Of a stretch of DNA of 64,000 nt, positions 1 through 12,015 are shown one piece after another. The notes beneath the pieces were generated by a model. The model worked only from the letters and a program-made list of their open reading frames with translations. It made no database searches and was not told where the DNA came from. The translations under genes and the position numbers were made by a program. Position 1 is the stretch's first letter. Each line of letters opens with the position of its first letter. Source of the DNA: Sphagnum compactum (taxonomy: Eukaryota; Bryophyta; Sphagnopsida; Sphagnales); the NCBI GenBank assembly GCA_965153455.1, contig OZ234499.1:3827577-3891576 (forward strand), in the 5' to 3' direction.

Positions 1-3000
1 TCAATTGTTGCAAACTTTGGATGAACAAAGCATGCCAATATATAAAAAATACAAAGCCTTTGTGGCTAAATGATATCAATGATCCTTGATGACTAGTTGT
101 TGCTTCATTGGAACTATCACCCAAAAAACACAAACCAATAAGCTTTTTTCACTCGTTGCACACTTCCAAGTTCAAACCTTGAAACATTAAAATATTCATA
201 ACACAAATTTACATGAAATGAATTCCAAAATGCAAAAATAGCTTTCGAAATTGACAAAATGAAAAAGTTTGAGTAGTTACAAATAAAATAACCCATAACC
301 TCATGTGTTAATCATGTCTTAAAATACCAAAGTTCCCCAAACTCATCTTCATATCATCCAACAATTTTGCCTTTGCAAAATAAAATTCTCCAATTGTAAA
401 ACATGCAACAAAAGACCATTCTTCCCTTGCATTAGTAGGCCCATTTTTGTAAATCATCACAAGTGCATCCAAATTTGAAATTTTGAAATAAAACCATTTG
501 AAATTCATGAGAAAACATACAATTGAAAATATTCATTTAATCTCAATTTGAAATATAGGATTGCTAAGGATTTACCTAGCTAGAAAGGAAACATGTGGGA
601 ACTTCATTAAATGTTCCTTTCACCATGTTAAAAGTCAAACAACCTTTTTTTCAATGCAACAATGCAAATGAAACACAAATAACTCATATGTTAGCATGGA
701 TTCATTAGCCTCATAAACAAATTTTGGATCAAAAAGAGAATTTGCATCCATATTTCTAATTTGGAGTGCATTATTGTCATTAGTAAGTTTTATAAAATAT
801 TTGTTGACTTTCATCATGGTTCTTTTGTCATACTTAATTAACAACAAGAATCTTTGTTGCACCTCTGGCTAGAAACTCCATGGTGCATTGCAAACTTTTG
901 TATTGAAAGTTCGACATGAAAGTAAACATGTTGTGAACCATTGCAATCAAAAATTTGGACACAAAATAAATGAATGGTTTTAAAACACTCACCACTTTTG
1001 CTACCATGTGTACATATAAAATTTCAAGTTTTGAATCAAAGTCCCCACATTGTAGAGGTGACTAGGCATGTAGGTGATGATTATATTATCCTTGTAGCTT
1101 AATGTTAATCACGATGGCATAGAGTGTAATGCATATGAGAGGAGCTAATTTTCTTTAAATTGATTGATTAAAACATATTGTTTGACAATGAGGATTAGAG
1201 TTTCTATGACAACATGGGCAAGTTACCCAAATTAAACCAAATGGTAATTACCTTTGTCAATAAAATTTACAAGCAAAGCAAATGTGACATCACCTTTAGT
1301 ACATCTAGATTAAGTCTTCTATTTGATAAAATCTTTTGGATGTCCATTTAACAAATGTCTTTTCATGGAAGTATTTCCTTCATTAGGGTTGCATTACACT
1401 AACCCCTTCTTTGACCTTGTTTTACTTTAGATGTTTTCTAAAATCTTAGAAGGAACAAAGTAGGGGCTTTGTTAAATGATGCATTTCATCACTTACACAA
1501 CTTGTACATCAATTTCATAATTATGGTCGTTTAGAGAAAAAAACCCACATTACATTTGAGTGATGGTGTGGCAATTAAGAACGTTGGTTCTTTGGAAGTA
1601 TATCCACATACATTCCATGTCAAAAGTTCTTTAGCTATTCATATGTCATCTAGGCTTTTGATGGGGCCTTTGATAGTTTGTAGCAACTTAGATGTTATGC
1701 TTGTGGTTCTTGAAGTTTTTGCAATTCACCCAATGGCTCAATGAACCTTGTACCACTTGCTTCATCTCCAATGCAAATCTCAAAGTTTGAGAAGGATATT
1801 CCTTCTTCAATAGAAGAATGAAACAAAGTTAAAAGAATGGAATTTCATAATCATAGTTTTTCTAAATTGTAAATAAATTTAAAATGTAAAACCATGTTCA
1901 ACATTAACATTACCAAAATTTAAATGATCCATGTTGTAACATATTTTAATGGAAATCATGTTTTAAAAATATGGATGAATTTGAAGAAAAGAATGGACTC
2001 ATGATAAAATTTGAAATCATGACATTACATTTGTCATGTAAATAGAATGAAAAATGTGATCTCAAAAAAATGTCATAATAATGTAAAAATAAAAATTGAG
2101 AAATAAACCAACATCTAATGAAGAATTTAAGAATAAAATGCATAAACTTTTTCAATACAAAATAATTTGATTGATTTTTTAAAAATGCCACGATTTAAAA
2201 AAAATCTTTTATAATCTTTTATAATTTAATTTCACAATTCACATTGAAATATTCAAGCTTTCACATGGGGTGCATCCATAGTAATAGGAGCCACCCTTGC
2301 CACTTTTGGATTATTTATTTCATTTTTTATTTTGAGATATTTTGCAAAATATATATATAACTTTATCAAAACACTATGCCAAAAAATGCCATTGATGGTT
2401 TTGACATTTTTGTGATTATGACTAAATTTTAATCATATAGTCATGTCTTTAGTCATGTTTACAATTAGAAGGCTAATCCAAATGATTTGACTTCAAAACC
2501 GTGTTTGACCAAGACTTAACAAAACATATTCAACATGTCAAGAAGTTTGAAAAAATTTCTACGAAAAACATTTGTCAGTTAAATGCATGCATTTAGGAAC
2601 AATTAAAAGGGAAAAAAACTAAAAGGTAGACATATGTACTTAATAAACATATTATAAGTTTGTAGATGATCAAACACATAATTATTGCACAAATAAATAA
2701 CTAATACCTTATAATTTTTAGAACTTTTGCCTTTGAGCCAATAAATATTTAATGTGAATTTCTAGATAGTGGCTAAAACAAAATTTGGGGATTTTTTTCA
2801 TTTAAAAAAAATTGCCAAAAAATGGAAAACAAATTGCCAAAGTTCTTGAAACATAAAATCCAATAAAAAATGATGCTTAGAATATAATTAAAACATTTAA
2901 GTTGAAACTCTTGCTCAAAGGTTTATTTAAATGAATATCTCTTTTGAATTTTTTGACATAAAATAATGACATATATTCTTATTAATGATATTTAATGAAT

Positions 3001-3470
3001 TTCAAAAGAAATCCATATGCCCAAAATGGCATTGTTTTTCATGTTTTCATGTGATGGATAGCAAAGAATATAAGATTTGATCTAAATTAGTAATTGATCA
3101 AAATATTTGGTCATACAACTTGGAATTTATATATATAATCACGGTTAATAAGATTAAAATTTACTACTCATAATAAAATTTGATAAAAGTTTACGAAATT
3201 AAACAATATATGTGTATAAATTAATAATTATGACATTTAATAATTTAAATACTTTGTATAAAATATTCAAATGTTGAAAAGAATATCATATGATTCATAG
3301 GTAACATATTTTATTTAAAATTATTTTTTATAATTACAAATAAATATAACACATGGTAATAAGTACAACATTTATACCATTTTTATTGACTCATTATATT
3401 TTTAAAAGGTGGGAAAATATTATACATATACATATACATATATATATACCCTACTCATAACCCTACCTAT
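1..3470. other. AT-rich intergenic DNA
   Basis: No gene is recognisable here. Open frames are short (under 85 codons), AT-driven and without domain motifs. Homopolymers of A and T and short AT repeats are frequent. No tRNA, rRNA or intact transposon end was seen. It reads as old, decayed intergenic sequence. Confidence 0.6.
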
Positions 3471-3500
3471 TTATCATATTACTTACTTTACCTATTTACA

Positions 3501-4034
3501 GGTAGGTAGGTAGGTAGGTAAAACTCATATATATACATACCAAAAAGACCATGTTGATTTTAAATATGTTTATTTACAAGTTTTTTTATGAAAAAAAAGA
3601 AAAAGAAAATGTTCAAGATATCATTCTTGTTCAAATGTATGAAATAGTGAAGATTCAAATGCATTTTCAGTCAAATTACTTGATTTTTTGTTAAATTTCT
3701 TTTAAAGATGTGTAGATCTTGGAAAAATCTCTAAGAATGAAATTTATTTCTTTTCATTTGGACAAAGTATGAAAAAGATAATAATGGTCAAAGTTGGGTA
3801 CTTTTGTATGCGACAAAAGATGATGTGAAATAATGTTGTATATTTTATCCCATATCCTTTGTCAACAAGTTCAACTTTGGAAACTAAATAACTAGGTGAA
3901 AAAGCATTGGTCTACATACAATATATTCAAAGTGCAAAATTACTTGTGATGAGCCAAGAAAAAAATGCTTGTCACCAAAAAAAAATAGGATCCTACTTAC
4001 CTACCTACTTAGGCCTACCTACCTACCTACCTAC
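3501..4034. repeat. Paired complementary tetranucleotide arrays (GGTA and CCTA)
   Basis: A (GGTA)n run sits at 3,501-3,520 and its complement, a (CCTA/CTAC)n run, at 3,992-4,034, about 470 bp away. Each is bordered by TATATACATA-like sequence (outward at 3,420-3,450 and 4,060-4,080, inward at 3,525-3,540). The arms could pair as a long hairpin. This may be chance microsatellite growth or the remains of an inverted-repeat element. The DNA between them has no recognisable gene; a 117-codon frame across the right arm is repeat-derived. Confidence 0.5.
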
Positions 4035-6227
4035 GAACCAAATGGTTGGATTAAATTGAAATATATATGTATGTATATAATATTTGATGCCATTTACAAT
4101 TACAAACCCAGTCATGGGTGTAGTCATATTTGCCATGTTTTTGGCGTAGTGCATCAACAAGTTGTGAATGATTTAGAATATGAACACATTCATGACCAGG
4201 GTACCCCAAAAAAATATTTAGTGAAAAAAATTTGCAATTTGTTTTTGAATTTTTATAATATTTGTTACTTTTTTAAAATAGTGGATTGTTGTATGCTTAA
4301 AACTAGAATGGTGTCATGTTAAATTAGTAAAAAATCTAAAAATAAATTGGCTCCAATGTAAATGTCCTTTTGACTCCTTGTAATAATTTGAATCCTTGTT
4401 TTAGTTACAACTTTCATTTTAAAATAATCAAAAGGATGGTATTTGCATGCGATGGTGGACCCAAATGCAAACTATAGTCAAAATTGGATATATAAAAACT
4501 ACTAAAAGTATCACAACTTTAAATTCATTTATTTTGAATTTTTTTAGAAATTATATTTAATTGACTTAGGCTTCAAAAAAAATTTCAATACAATCTTGAA
4601 TATCAAATAATTTCCTGTTTGTTTTTTTGAATTAATGTACAACAAATAAATTATAAAACTTATTTAAAACACCTCATTTAGTAGCAATATACCATGTTTT
4701 TACTAATAAAAAACTCTAATTCAATTTCATGGATAAATAAAAATAGCATTTAAGGCATCTATATCTTGATGGAAAAATATTTTACAACTTACAAACATCA
4801 TAATCATCATGTCGTTATTATAACATAATCTACCATCAAAGGTTTATCTTAATTCAAATATAAACTTCATGATTTTAAGTCAATTGGAAAAAAATTTGAT
4901 CAAAACTACTAGGTGTAGTCATGTATTAACATGTACCATTAATAATCGTAACCTCTGCTTAGTTTTTTGAACTTTGGATTGCAATAAATAAATAAATAAA
5001 ATAATATTTTATAAAATGTTATTTTGAATACATTATATACATATCATAAAAATTTGGAATCAATTTAATGAGTGAAAAATATGTATAAAGATTTTTAACC
5101 CCTTGTAACCACTGCTTAAAAGTTGCATAAAAGTGGCTTAAAAGCAATTTTGACATTAAAAGCAAAATTTGAGAATATTTTTTAATGACATATTTTTTAA
5201 TATACACCTTCACTTAATAGTATTAAAACCTCTTTAAAATATTTTAAAAATAAAGTAGTGGTTTAAAGGGGCACATGTGGCTCCTAATAGTGTGGTTAAA
5301 CCTTATTCTTTGTACATATATACATTGAACTACAAATTTTCATTAACAAATTCCAACTAAAAGAAATATCTTTTAGCTTGTTAAAATAATGATTATGTGA
5401 CATGCAATTACATGTTACAAATGTATTGCAAAGGACTATTACATCATTATTATTTGTACCAATTTCGTAACATAATGATAGATTAAGATGTGAGCCACCT
5501 TTAATCGCACATTTTCATTACTAAACTTTTTCCAATTATGTCTCCAAATTTTTTAAATTTTGATTATATTGAAGATAGTAAAATTATGATAGTTTTTTTG
5601 GTTTGTTGTACCATGCAAACACCCATGAATGTATTAAATGTGCAAATGATTTCAATTTTATTTCATGGATAAACAACGGTTACATTAATGTTTAGCAATG
5701 TTCATAAAATAAATTTGATTAGATCATACAAGGTATGAGAATTTTGGAAATTACATATTAATTCATTCAAAAAGAGTTACAAGAAAAAGGACTATTGTTT
5801 TGGCCACTTGGTTGATTGTTTGTATTCATTATAGTTAAAATTTGTGGCCTCAAGTGCAAGTCACATGACATGCAAAAAATAATCATGTAAGAAAACATGT
5901 CAAATTGAATATAAAAACTTAAGTATTCATTTTTTGCATTTTTTATTTTTCACAAAAGTATTGATGCATAAGTACATACACATGTGAAAAATCACCACCA
6001 CCATAGGAATTATCCAAAGTTTCACACTTAAATTGATTCCATGTAAATTCTATATTTGGTACATAACAAAATTGAAATCCTTCTGTTTAAAAAATGGTAA
6101 CTTAATTGTGAATATGCCCATGTTGTGTATTTTGCACATGAATCACAAAAATAGATTGAATCTAACATCGTGGCATTAAGTTGTTTAATTTTTAGATCCA
6201 ATATTAAAACACATTCACATTACATTT
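4035..6227. other. AT-rich intergenic DNA
   Basis: Nothing recognisable: no coding pattern, RNA gene or repeat family could be supported. Short AATA/AAAT runs occur near 4,985-5,000. Confidence 0.55.
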
Positions 6228-6580
6228 TGCTTAGGTTTGGTTTTGGTTAACTTTAGTTTAACCTAGGTTTATAGACATATAGCCTACGTTTAACTTAATT
6301 TTAGCCTTTAAGTTCAACTTCTAGGTTTATTTTAAATTTAGTTTGTAGGTTTAATAACCTAGGTTTAAGTTTAATTTCAAGTCTATGATTTACCCTAAGT
6401 TCAGTTTGTAAGCTTGAGTTTAGGTTTATTATTTAAATTTAGTTTATAAGTTTAGCCTACATTTAAGTTTAACTTCTAGGTTTACTTTAAGTTTAGTTTG
6501 TAGGTTTAGCCTAACTTTAACCTTTACATTTAACCTAGGTTTAATCTTTAAGTTTATCTTTAAGGTTTAACTTTTAAGTT
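6228..6580. repeat. Degenerate GTTTA/AGGTTTAA array
   Basis: Irregular copies of short words such as AGGTTTAA, AAGTTTA and CCTAGGTTT run for about 350 bp with variable spacing. The words resemble decayed TTTAGGG telomere repeats but no perfect telomere array survives. A related but much shorter patch occurs at about 54,405-54,560. A perfect hairpin with 8-bp arms (AGGTTAGG, 3-base loop, CCTAACCT) lies just downstream at 6,746-6,764. Confidence 0.5.
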
Positions 6581-6769
6581 TAGCCTATGATGGAATGCTT
6601 AAGGACTTGAACCCTCAAAATGAAGCCCAATTCAAGTCCTCGCACTTGTAACTTAGAATTACTTAGGTTCTTTGCCTAGTAATTTACCTAGCCTAGCAGT
6701 ACTCTAGGTTTGGTTTTTAGTTTAAGTGGCCTAAGATAGGCTCCTAGGTTAGGTCGCCTAACCTAAATT

Positions 6770-9700
6770 TTTTAGGCTTCAAACCTTTGATTAGATTTCC
6801 ATTGGTGGCCTTGTGACAACTAATAAGTGAATTTAAATGTTTTTAACCTAGGCTATTACATGGCAACAATAAATAAATTTTAAAAATTGTAATTTATATT
6901 TTATAAATCATTGGATGTGTCTTTCATGACTATTATTCAATTTAATAATATAAAACTTGACAACCATGATCACATGATCTTTTAAAATCATGATCATCCA
7001 CCCATGTGATTATAATCACATAAAATGGTATGGAATGGCATAAATGATTATTGTCATGGCATAAACAATTATAGTCATGGTTGCAACTAAATGACATATA
7101 AAAACAACAAATTTAAGTTGACTATATATTCATTTATTCATTAAGGTATATATGATTAAGGTTTTTAGTCATGTATGGAATTTATAGATGGAATCATGGA
7201 TGTTGCCTTTTGGTGTAATGACAACATATCATTTTCAAATATTTTCAAATCATTAAATAAGTGTTTTTTGCATTTACAATGTCTTAAAAGAACTTTGCAT
7301 ATTTTTTTTATTCATTAGATCCATTCCAAATTTTTTAACATGTTTCCTTGGTATATTATGAATGTTGTCATAATATAAGCAAATTCAATAATTTCATATC
7401 CAATTGGTATTTTTTTGATACTATTAATGTATATATTAATTTTAGTACTCAAGTTACACCACAACAAATTTGGTTTACTCAAGGTTATACTTTTTTAGTT
7501 CATGATTTCATGAACAAAGGGGTCACAAAATGGGATTTACATTCCAGGTACATGGTCAATTTTGGGTATAAAATAAACTTGGTTTTTGTTTTATACCTTT
7601 AAGTTTGAAACACCATCAAAGGAGTTAAAGGCACCAAAGTAAAAGTCCTTTTCCAAGGATTGCATATGGCACACATCATTTTTGTGTTGGTTTATAACTT
7701 TAAAATTTGTATTTTGAGTACCCTTTTAACACTACATTTTAGATATAAATACATTTTGATTACAAATTTATTTTATATCATGTATATTATGCATTCATAC
7801 CTTCTATCACATAAACATGAACAACCTTTGTTAAAAACACATTTTCAAAATCCATGATTTTTAAGGTCAAAAGCACTTTTGAATCAAATGTGTTTAAATC
7901 GATTATTAAAAAAAAATTCATCAATTTAAATCCTTTTGCCCTTCTAATCACCAATGTTAAAATCCTTTCCAAATTTTAAAAGGAATGGTGTCATTTGGTA
8001 GAAAAAATGACATTTGAAAAACACAAGGACTATCCATTTTCAAGATTTAAATGCTTTCAACATGTAAAAACATTTTAAATTTATGTCAAGCTTTGAGCAT
8101 GTAAAATTTGCAATTAATGGAAAAATATTGCAAAAAAATTATGATAATCCAAACTATTATGTTTCACTTGTGATCTTTCAAACATACAAAAATGTAGTTT
8201 TAAAGAGTGTTCACTCACTTGGGTGACTCCTTTGAATGTATTTTTACCTGTAGATCAAATGTTGAAACCATGAACAAAACATAAATACTTAAGTTAATTT
8301 TTATAAAACAAGAATAATAGTGACAAAAATTCAATGGTTTATTATATGTAAAACACATCATTTTGAAAAACTTGCATTTAATAATGCATTTAGATCCAAA
8401 ATGTAAGATACTTAAACGTAATAAAATATTCAAGTTATATTTGTTTGAAACCTTTAATCTAGCTTGAAAACCTTCCCTCTTACAACCACAAAATCATAAA
8501 ACAAAATTACAAATTAAAAACCATCTCCAAATCACAAACCTTTTAAATTACTCCAAAAACCTTTAACAACCACAACAAATGAAAAAATAAAAATGAAAAC
8601 CTTGTTAGTTGTTTCAAAAACCTCCAACAACTAGTTAAAATGACAACTTCTTAATTTGCATGAGTTTTTCCATCATAAAGTTTCTTAGCTAGACTTCTAA
8701 ATCATTTTTTAATGGACATTGGATCCATTCATGGTTGGGGTACCAAAAAAGGACAAAAAGGTGTTAAGTGAGAAAATTTGAATAATCCAATATAAGACAA
8801 TTCAGGGGTTAATGGTGATTTTTCACAATCATACATAATTGTGTATGAATATTTTAGTTTAATGCTAGAAATGCAAAAAATCTTAAAACATCCTAAAAAT
8901 GAGTTTCAATGGACAACCAAACATGTTTTTTGGCATGTTTATTTTCTTCACATGTGACTTGCATCTAAAGCTAAACATTTAGAACCCATTGAACATAATT
9001 CTTTTATCAAATGGTTTAAAAAATAAATCCTTTGCCTTGTAGTCCTTTCTTTCAAAATTTCAAGACTTTGAAATTTTTGAATGATTTGGTTTTTCATCAA
9101 GTTCATCCAATGAACATGTACTTTCATAGAAGGGGGCATGTTTTTGTTGTACAAAACAATTGAAGTCAATTGTAGGATTTTATATCTTCCTTTTGATTAC
9201 ATTTTTAAAAATGTACTTTAGACACTTGATGTTTTTAGTTTATAGGATTCAAAAGGACATTAACATAGTATCCAAATTATTCTTAAATAGTTTTATTAAT
9301 TTAAGAAGACATAATTTTATCTATTGGCATACAACAGTTCACTACAATTATAATAATGTAAGGTAAACAAAAATCCAAAGTTGTCCTTTGCAATCATTTT
9401 TCAATTAGACACTCCCTTTTGATATCTCAATTGTGAATGGACCCCATCACTATTCAACACCAAACTTAGATGAGTTTTGAATTTGAATGTAAAAAATGAG
9501 TTTCACGCTTGTAAAACCACTTTGTAAAAAAAATCATCATTTCTTGCATTTTAACATGTATATTACCAAAATACAAGGTTCTGAAGTTGGGTTTAGGCTT
9601 TTCTTTAAATAATTTTAATTCTAGTGATGATGATTTATTGAAATTGATTTAGGTAGGACAACTTTAGATTCCATAAGTTATCTTTTAAACAATTCTAAAT

Positions 9701-10640
9701 TGAAATATGTTTAGCCAATTCCTAAATAAAGAGGCATAAAAAAGTGTCTTTTTGAATCTATGTCTTTTGAAAGGTTTTTTTCTTCTAACACCATATTTGT
9801 TTGAATATAGTTTATAGTTTTCTCTGTCTCTTTTAACAATTAAGGGAAAATATGTGCCCGATGCAACAATAGATTAAGCATCTTAAATATAGGAAACAAA
9901 CAATTGATTTAGTTTGAAGGTTAAACAAAAATTTGGCTAATTGCCATCTTTTTTGGTCCATTTTGTGGGCCCTCAATGGGCAGGGCTTTTGTACTACCTA
10001 GCCCACAAAAAGATGGTGACTAGTGGATTGGTAAGCAACAAATTGAGTTGAATGCTTTCAGGCCCCACTTGAAGGATACATTCCACCAATGTGCACAAGG
10101 TTCGATATCCAACACATAGATGTCAACTGAATGAATCATGCACACAAATAGTGTACTCCTCAGACCAAAATTTTGCTTAAATAATGATGTCTTAGAACTT
10201 CAAGTTTTCAAGCCAAAATTACTTAGTTTTCACCATAATTGAATTTCAGATTAGCTCATAATCTACTTTATATATATACGTTCCTAAACATAAGATTAAA
10301 AATGGAATTAAAACAAGTTTGCACTAAAAACAAACATAAAAAATGAGAAGCATAACTATTGAGTAGATATTGGATGGAATATCAAATCATTTGCCTCCCT
10401 TTATTACTTATAGAGCATTATGTGCAAAGTATTAACTCTTTTAAGTTGATTAGATGTCATATAAGAAGTATGCTAGAAGATTTAAACCCATTTCTCACCT
10501 TCAAAGTTCAAGCTACTTATAATATATTTAAGACCCATGTTTAAGGCTAGTGCTTAATTACTACTTACCTAAAGGCATGGCTCAATAAATCAAATCAATG
10601 TTTCTTTTATATAACCAATCATTAAATCAATACCCTAATT
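6770..10640. other. AT-rich intergenic DNA
   Basis: No supported gene. An 84-codon frame at 7,348-7,602 has no recognisable domain and the same AT bias as its surroundings. At 9,950-10,020 there is an imperfect inverted repeat (CCATCTTTTT with a displaced complement), but no target duplication was seen. Confidence 0.5.
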
Positions 10641-10734
10641 ACTGATTGTTAATACCCTGAACCCTAATATCAACCCTAATACCCTAAACCCTAATTACTA
10701 TTGTTGTTATTGGTTTGGGGGGGGGGGCGGGGGG
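10641..10734. promoter_or_regulatory. Telobox-like cluster and G-run
   Basis: Several CCCTAA words lie in tandem, including AAACCCTAA at 10,686-10,694. A G-run follows (10,717-10,734, one interrupting C). Teloboxes of this form are known elements of plant promoters and can also be degenerate interstitial telomere DNA. The cluster lies 1.3 kb before the GDSL gene and downstream of a minus-strand frame, so its target, if any, is unclear. Confidence 0.3.
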
Positions 10735-11135
10735 AGAAGGTGTGGTGTCTTTGAATGTTGAAGTGATCCACGACAAGAGTACTACCTAATGCAGTGAATT
10801 CTGGAAAGAAAAAGTCCAGCTGCATAATTGATGCCTGCAGGTCGAGAGGATGTTGTACTTGTGGTTGATCAGAATTGAACGAATTTGGTGTGTGGGACGT
10901 TGTCTCACGATTTCCAGATGATGATCATGATCATGATCATGATCAGCAGCAACAGCAGCAGCGAGATCAGTAGTGGGTGTGGGCAAAATTATTTGTATCG
11001 GTTGGGTTGTGTGTACAGCTGCTTTGTGATGATCCATCACATATCTATTATTGCATCATCCACATCTTCCATATTCTGCCATGAAGAACGTTGATCCAGC
11101 TCGTACTCGTTGATCCTGCCACTAGTACTACTAGA

Positions 11136-11410
11136 CTACGCACCCGCTTTTGATCTAAGTCTCCAATTCCTAGTCATGCAGAACTGATCCTCATCAACTT
11201 TTCTGGGTAGGCCAAATAACGGAACCAGCAAGAGTAATACAATTGCTGTCACAATCATGATTATTGAATTAGCTTCCGGCCCCCAGCTCGTGAAGAATGG
11301 AAGCTCTTTTCCACCAAAGATAATTAATTTTGACATCAAGGAATTATATATGGGTCCCATGCAGATGCCAGCAATTTCTACGCCTGTAGCTGCAGCTGTT
11401 ATCCTTAGAT
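11136..11410 (-). CDS. Possible 3'-terminal exon of an unidentified membrane protein (or gene relic)
   Basis: On the minus strand a good splice acceptor (TTTTTATAG) precedes an open frame of about 90 codons starting at 11,410 and stopping at 11,136. It encodes a small Ala/Gly-rich helix, then a strongly hydrophobic segment (IIMIVTAIVLLLLVPLFGLP) followed by a basic/acidic tail (RKVDEDQF). This looks like the last membrane span of a multi-pass protein. I do not recognise the family. No upstream exons could be joined: the next minus-strand open stretch (11,703-11,951) has no recognisable motif, and the GDSL gene starts on the other strand at 12,016. It could be a truncated gene fragment or a chance frame. 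Confidence 0.25.
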
Positions 11411-12015
11411 CTATAAAAATGTGATGGGAAACTATGAGCTGAATATTGTCCACAAGCAGCTTGCAGTTTCTAAAACCCATTTTCAGAATCTCCAGTACCT
11501 ATAGCTATGTACTAATTATGCTTTTCTGCAACATTGTTTTGTTAGCACGTGGTTGTTTTTTTGGTTCATAGAGCTGCAGCACTAGAGCGAGATTGAGATA
11601 TTATTCATACAAGAGAACATATTAGACAGATCTGCAGCAGCAGAATATCGATCAACACTAGTGATTATATGTTTTCTATTGTTTAAAAGATCTGTTACAG
11701 GATCACGTAGACTGTATCGAATTCGCATGGAAATTGAATCTACAAGCCAGATTCAATTGATTAGAAGTTGCTGCAGAGGGTTTAAATCCGTATATAGTCA
11801 GAGCTGCAGCAGGTCCAGAGAGTCCGTGAAGTGTGAGATTAACGTCGTCCTCGTCGTCGACAGGATTTAGTTTTTTGCATACAGATTTTCCAAGAGTAGT
11901 GACGCGTCTAGCTACTAGCTGTATCGATTGCAGAATCGAGTTTCGATACAATCCAATACTAAACTTAGCGACCGCCGGTGATCTCCATCAAGTACAGGAT
12001 TGATCATATTCAGCC
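11411..12015. other. Upstream region of the GDSL gene
   Basis: This stretch is less AT-rich than the spacers around it, with repeated CAG/GCAGCAG words. It probably holds the promoter and 5' leader of the GDSL gene. No clear TATA box could be fixed. Overlapping frames are open on both strands (11,661-11,870 plus, 11,703-11,951 minus) without recognisable domains. Confidence 0.35.

Noticed and set aside
7348-7602. 84-codon open frame with aromatic-rich sequence
   Set aside because: Same AT bias as the spacer, no domain, no splice context.
9950-10020. Imperfect inverted repeat with CCATCTTTTT arms
   Set aside because: Arms are offset and no target duplication is visible, so a transposon call is not supported.
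10828-10850. Sequence resembling a cloning-vector polylinker (CCTGCAGGTCGA)
   Set aside because: The match covers only about 15 bases and the neighbouring vector sites are absent; chance similarity is more likely than vector contamination.
11105-11125. GTTGATCCTGCCA, like the 5' end of 18S rRNA
   Set aside because: Only 13 bases match and no rRNA sequence follows.
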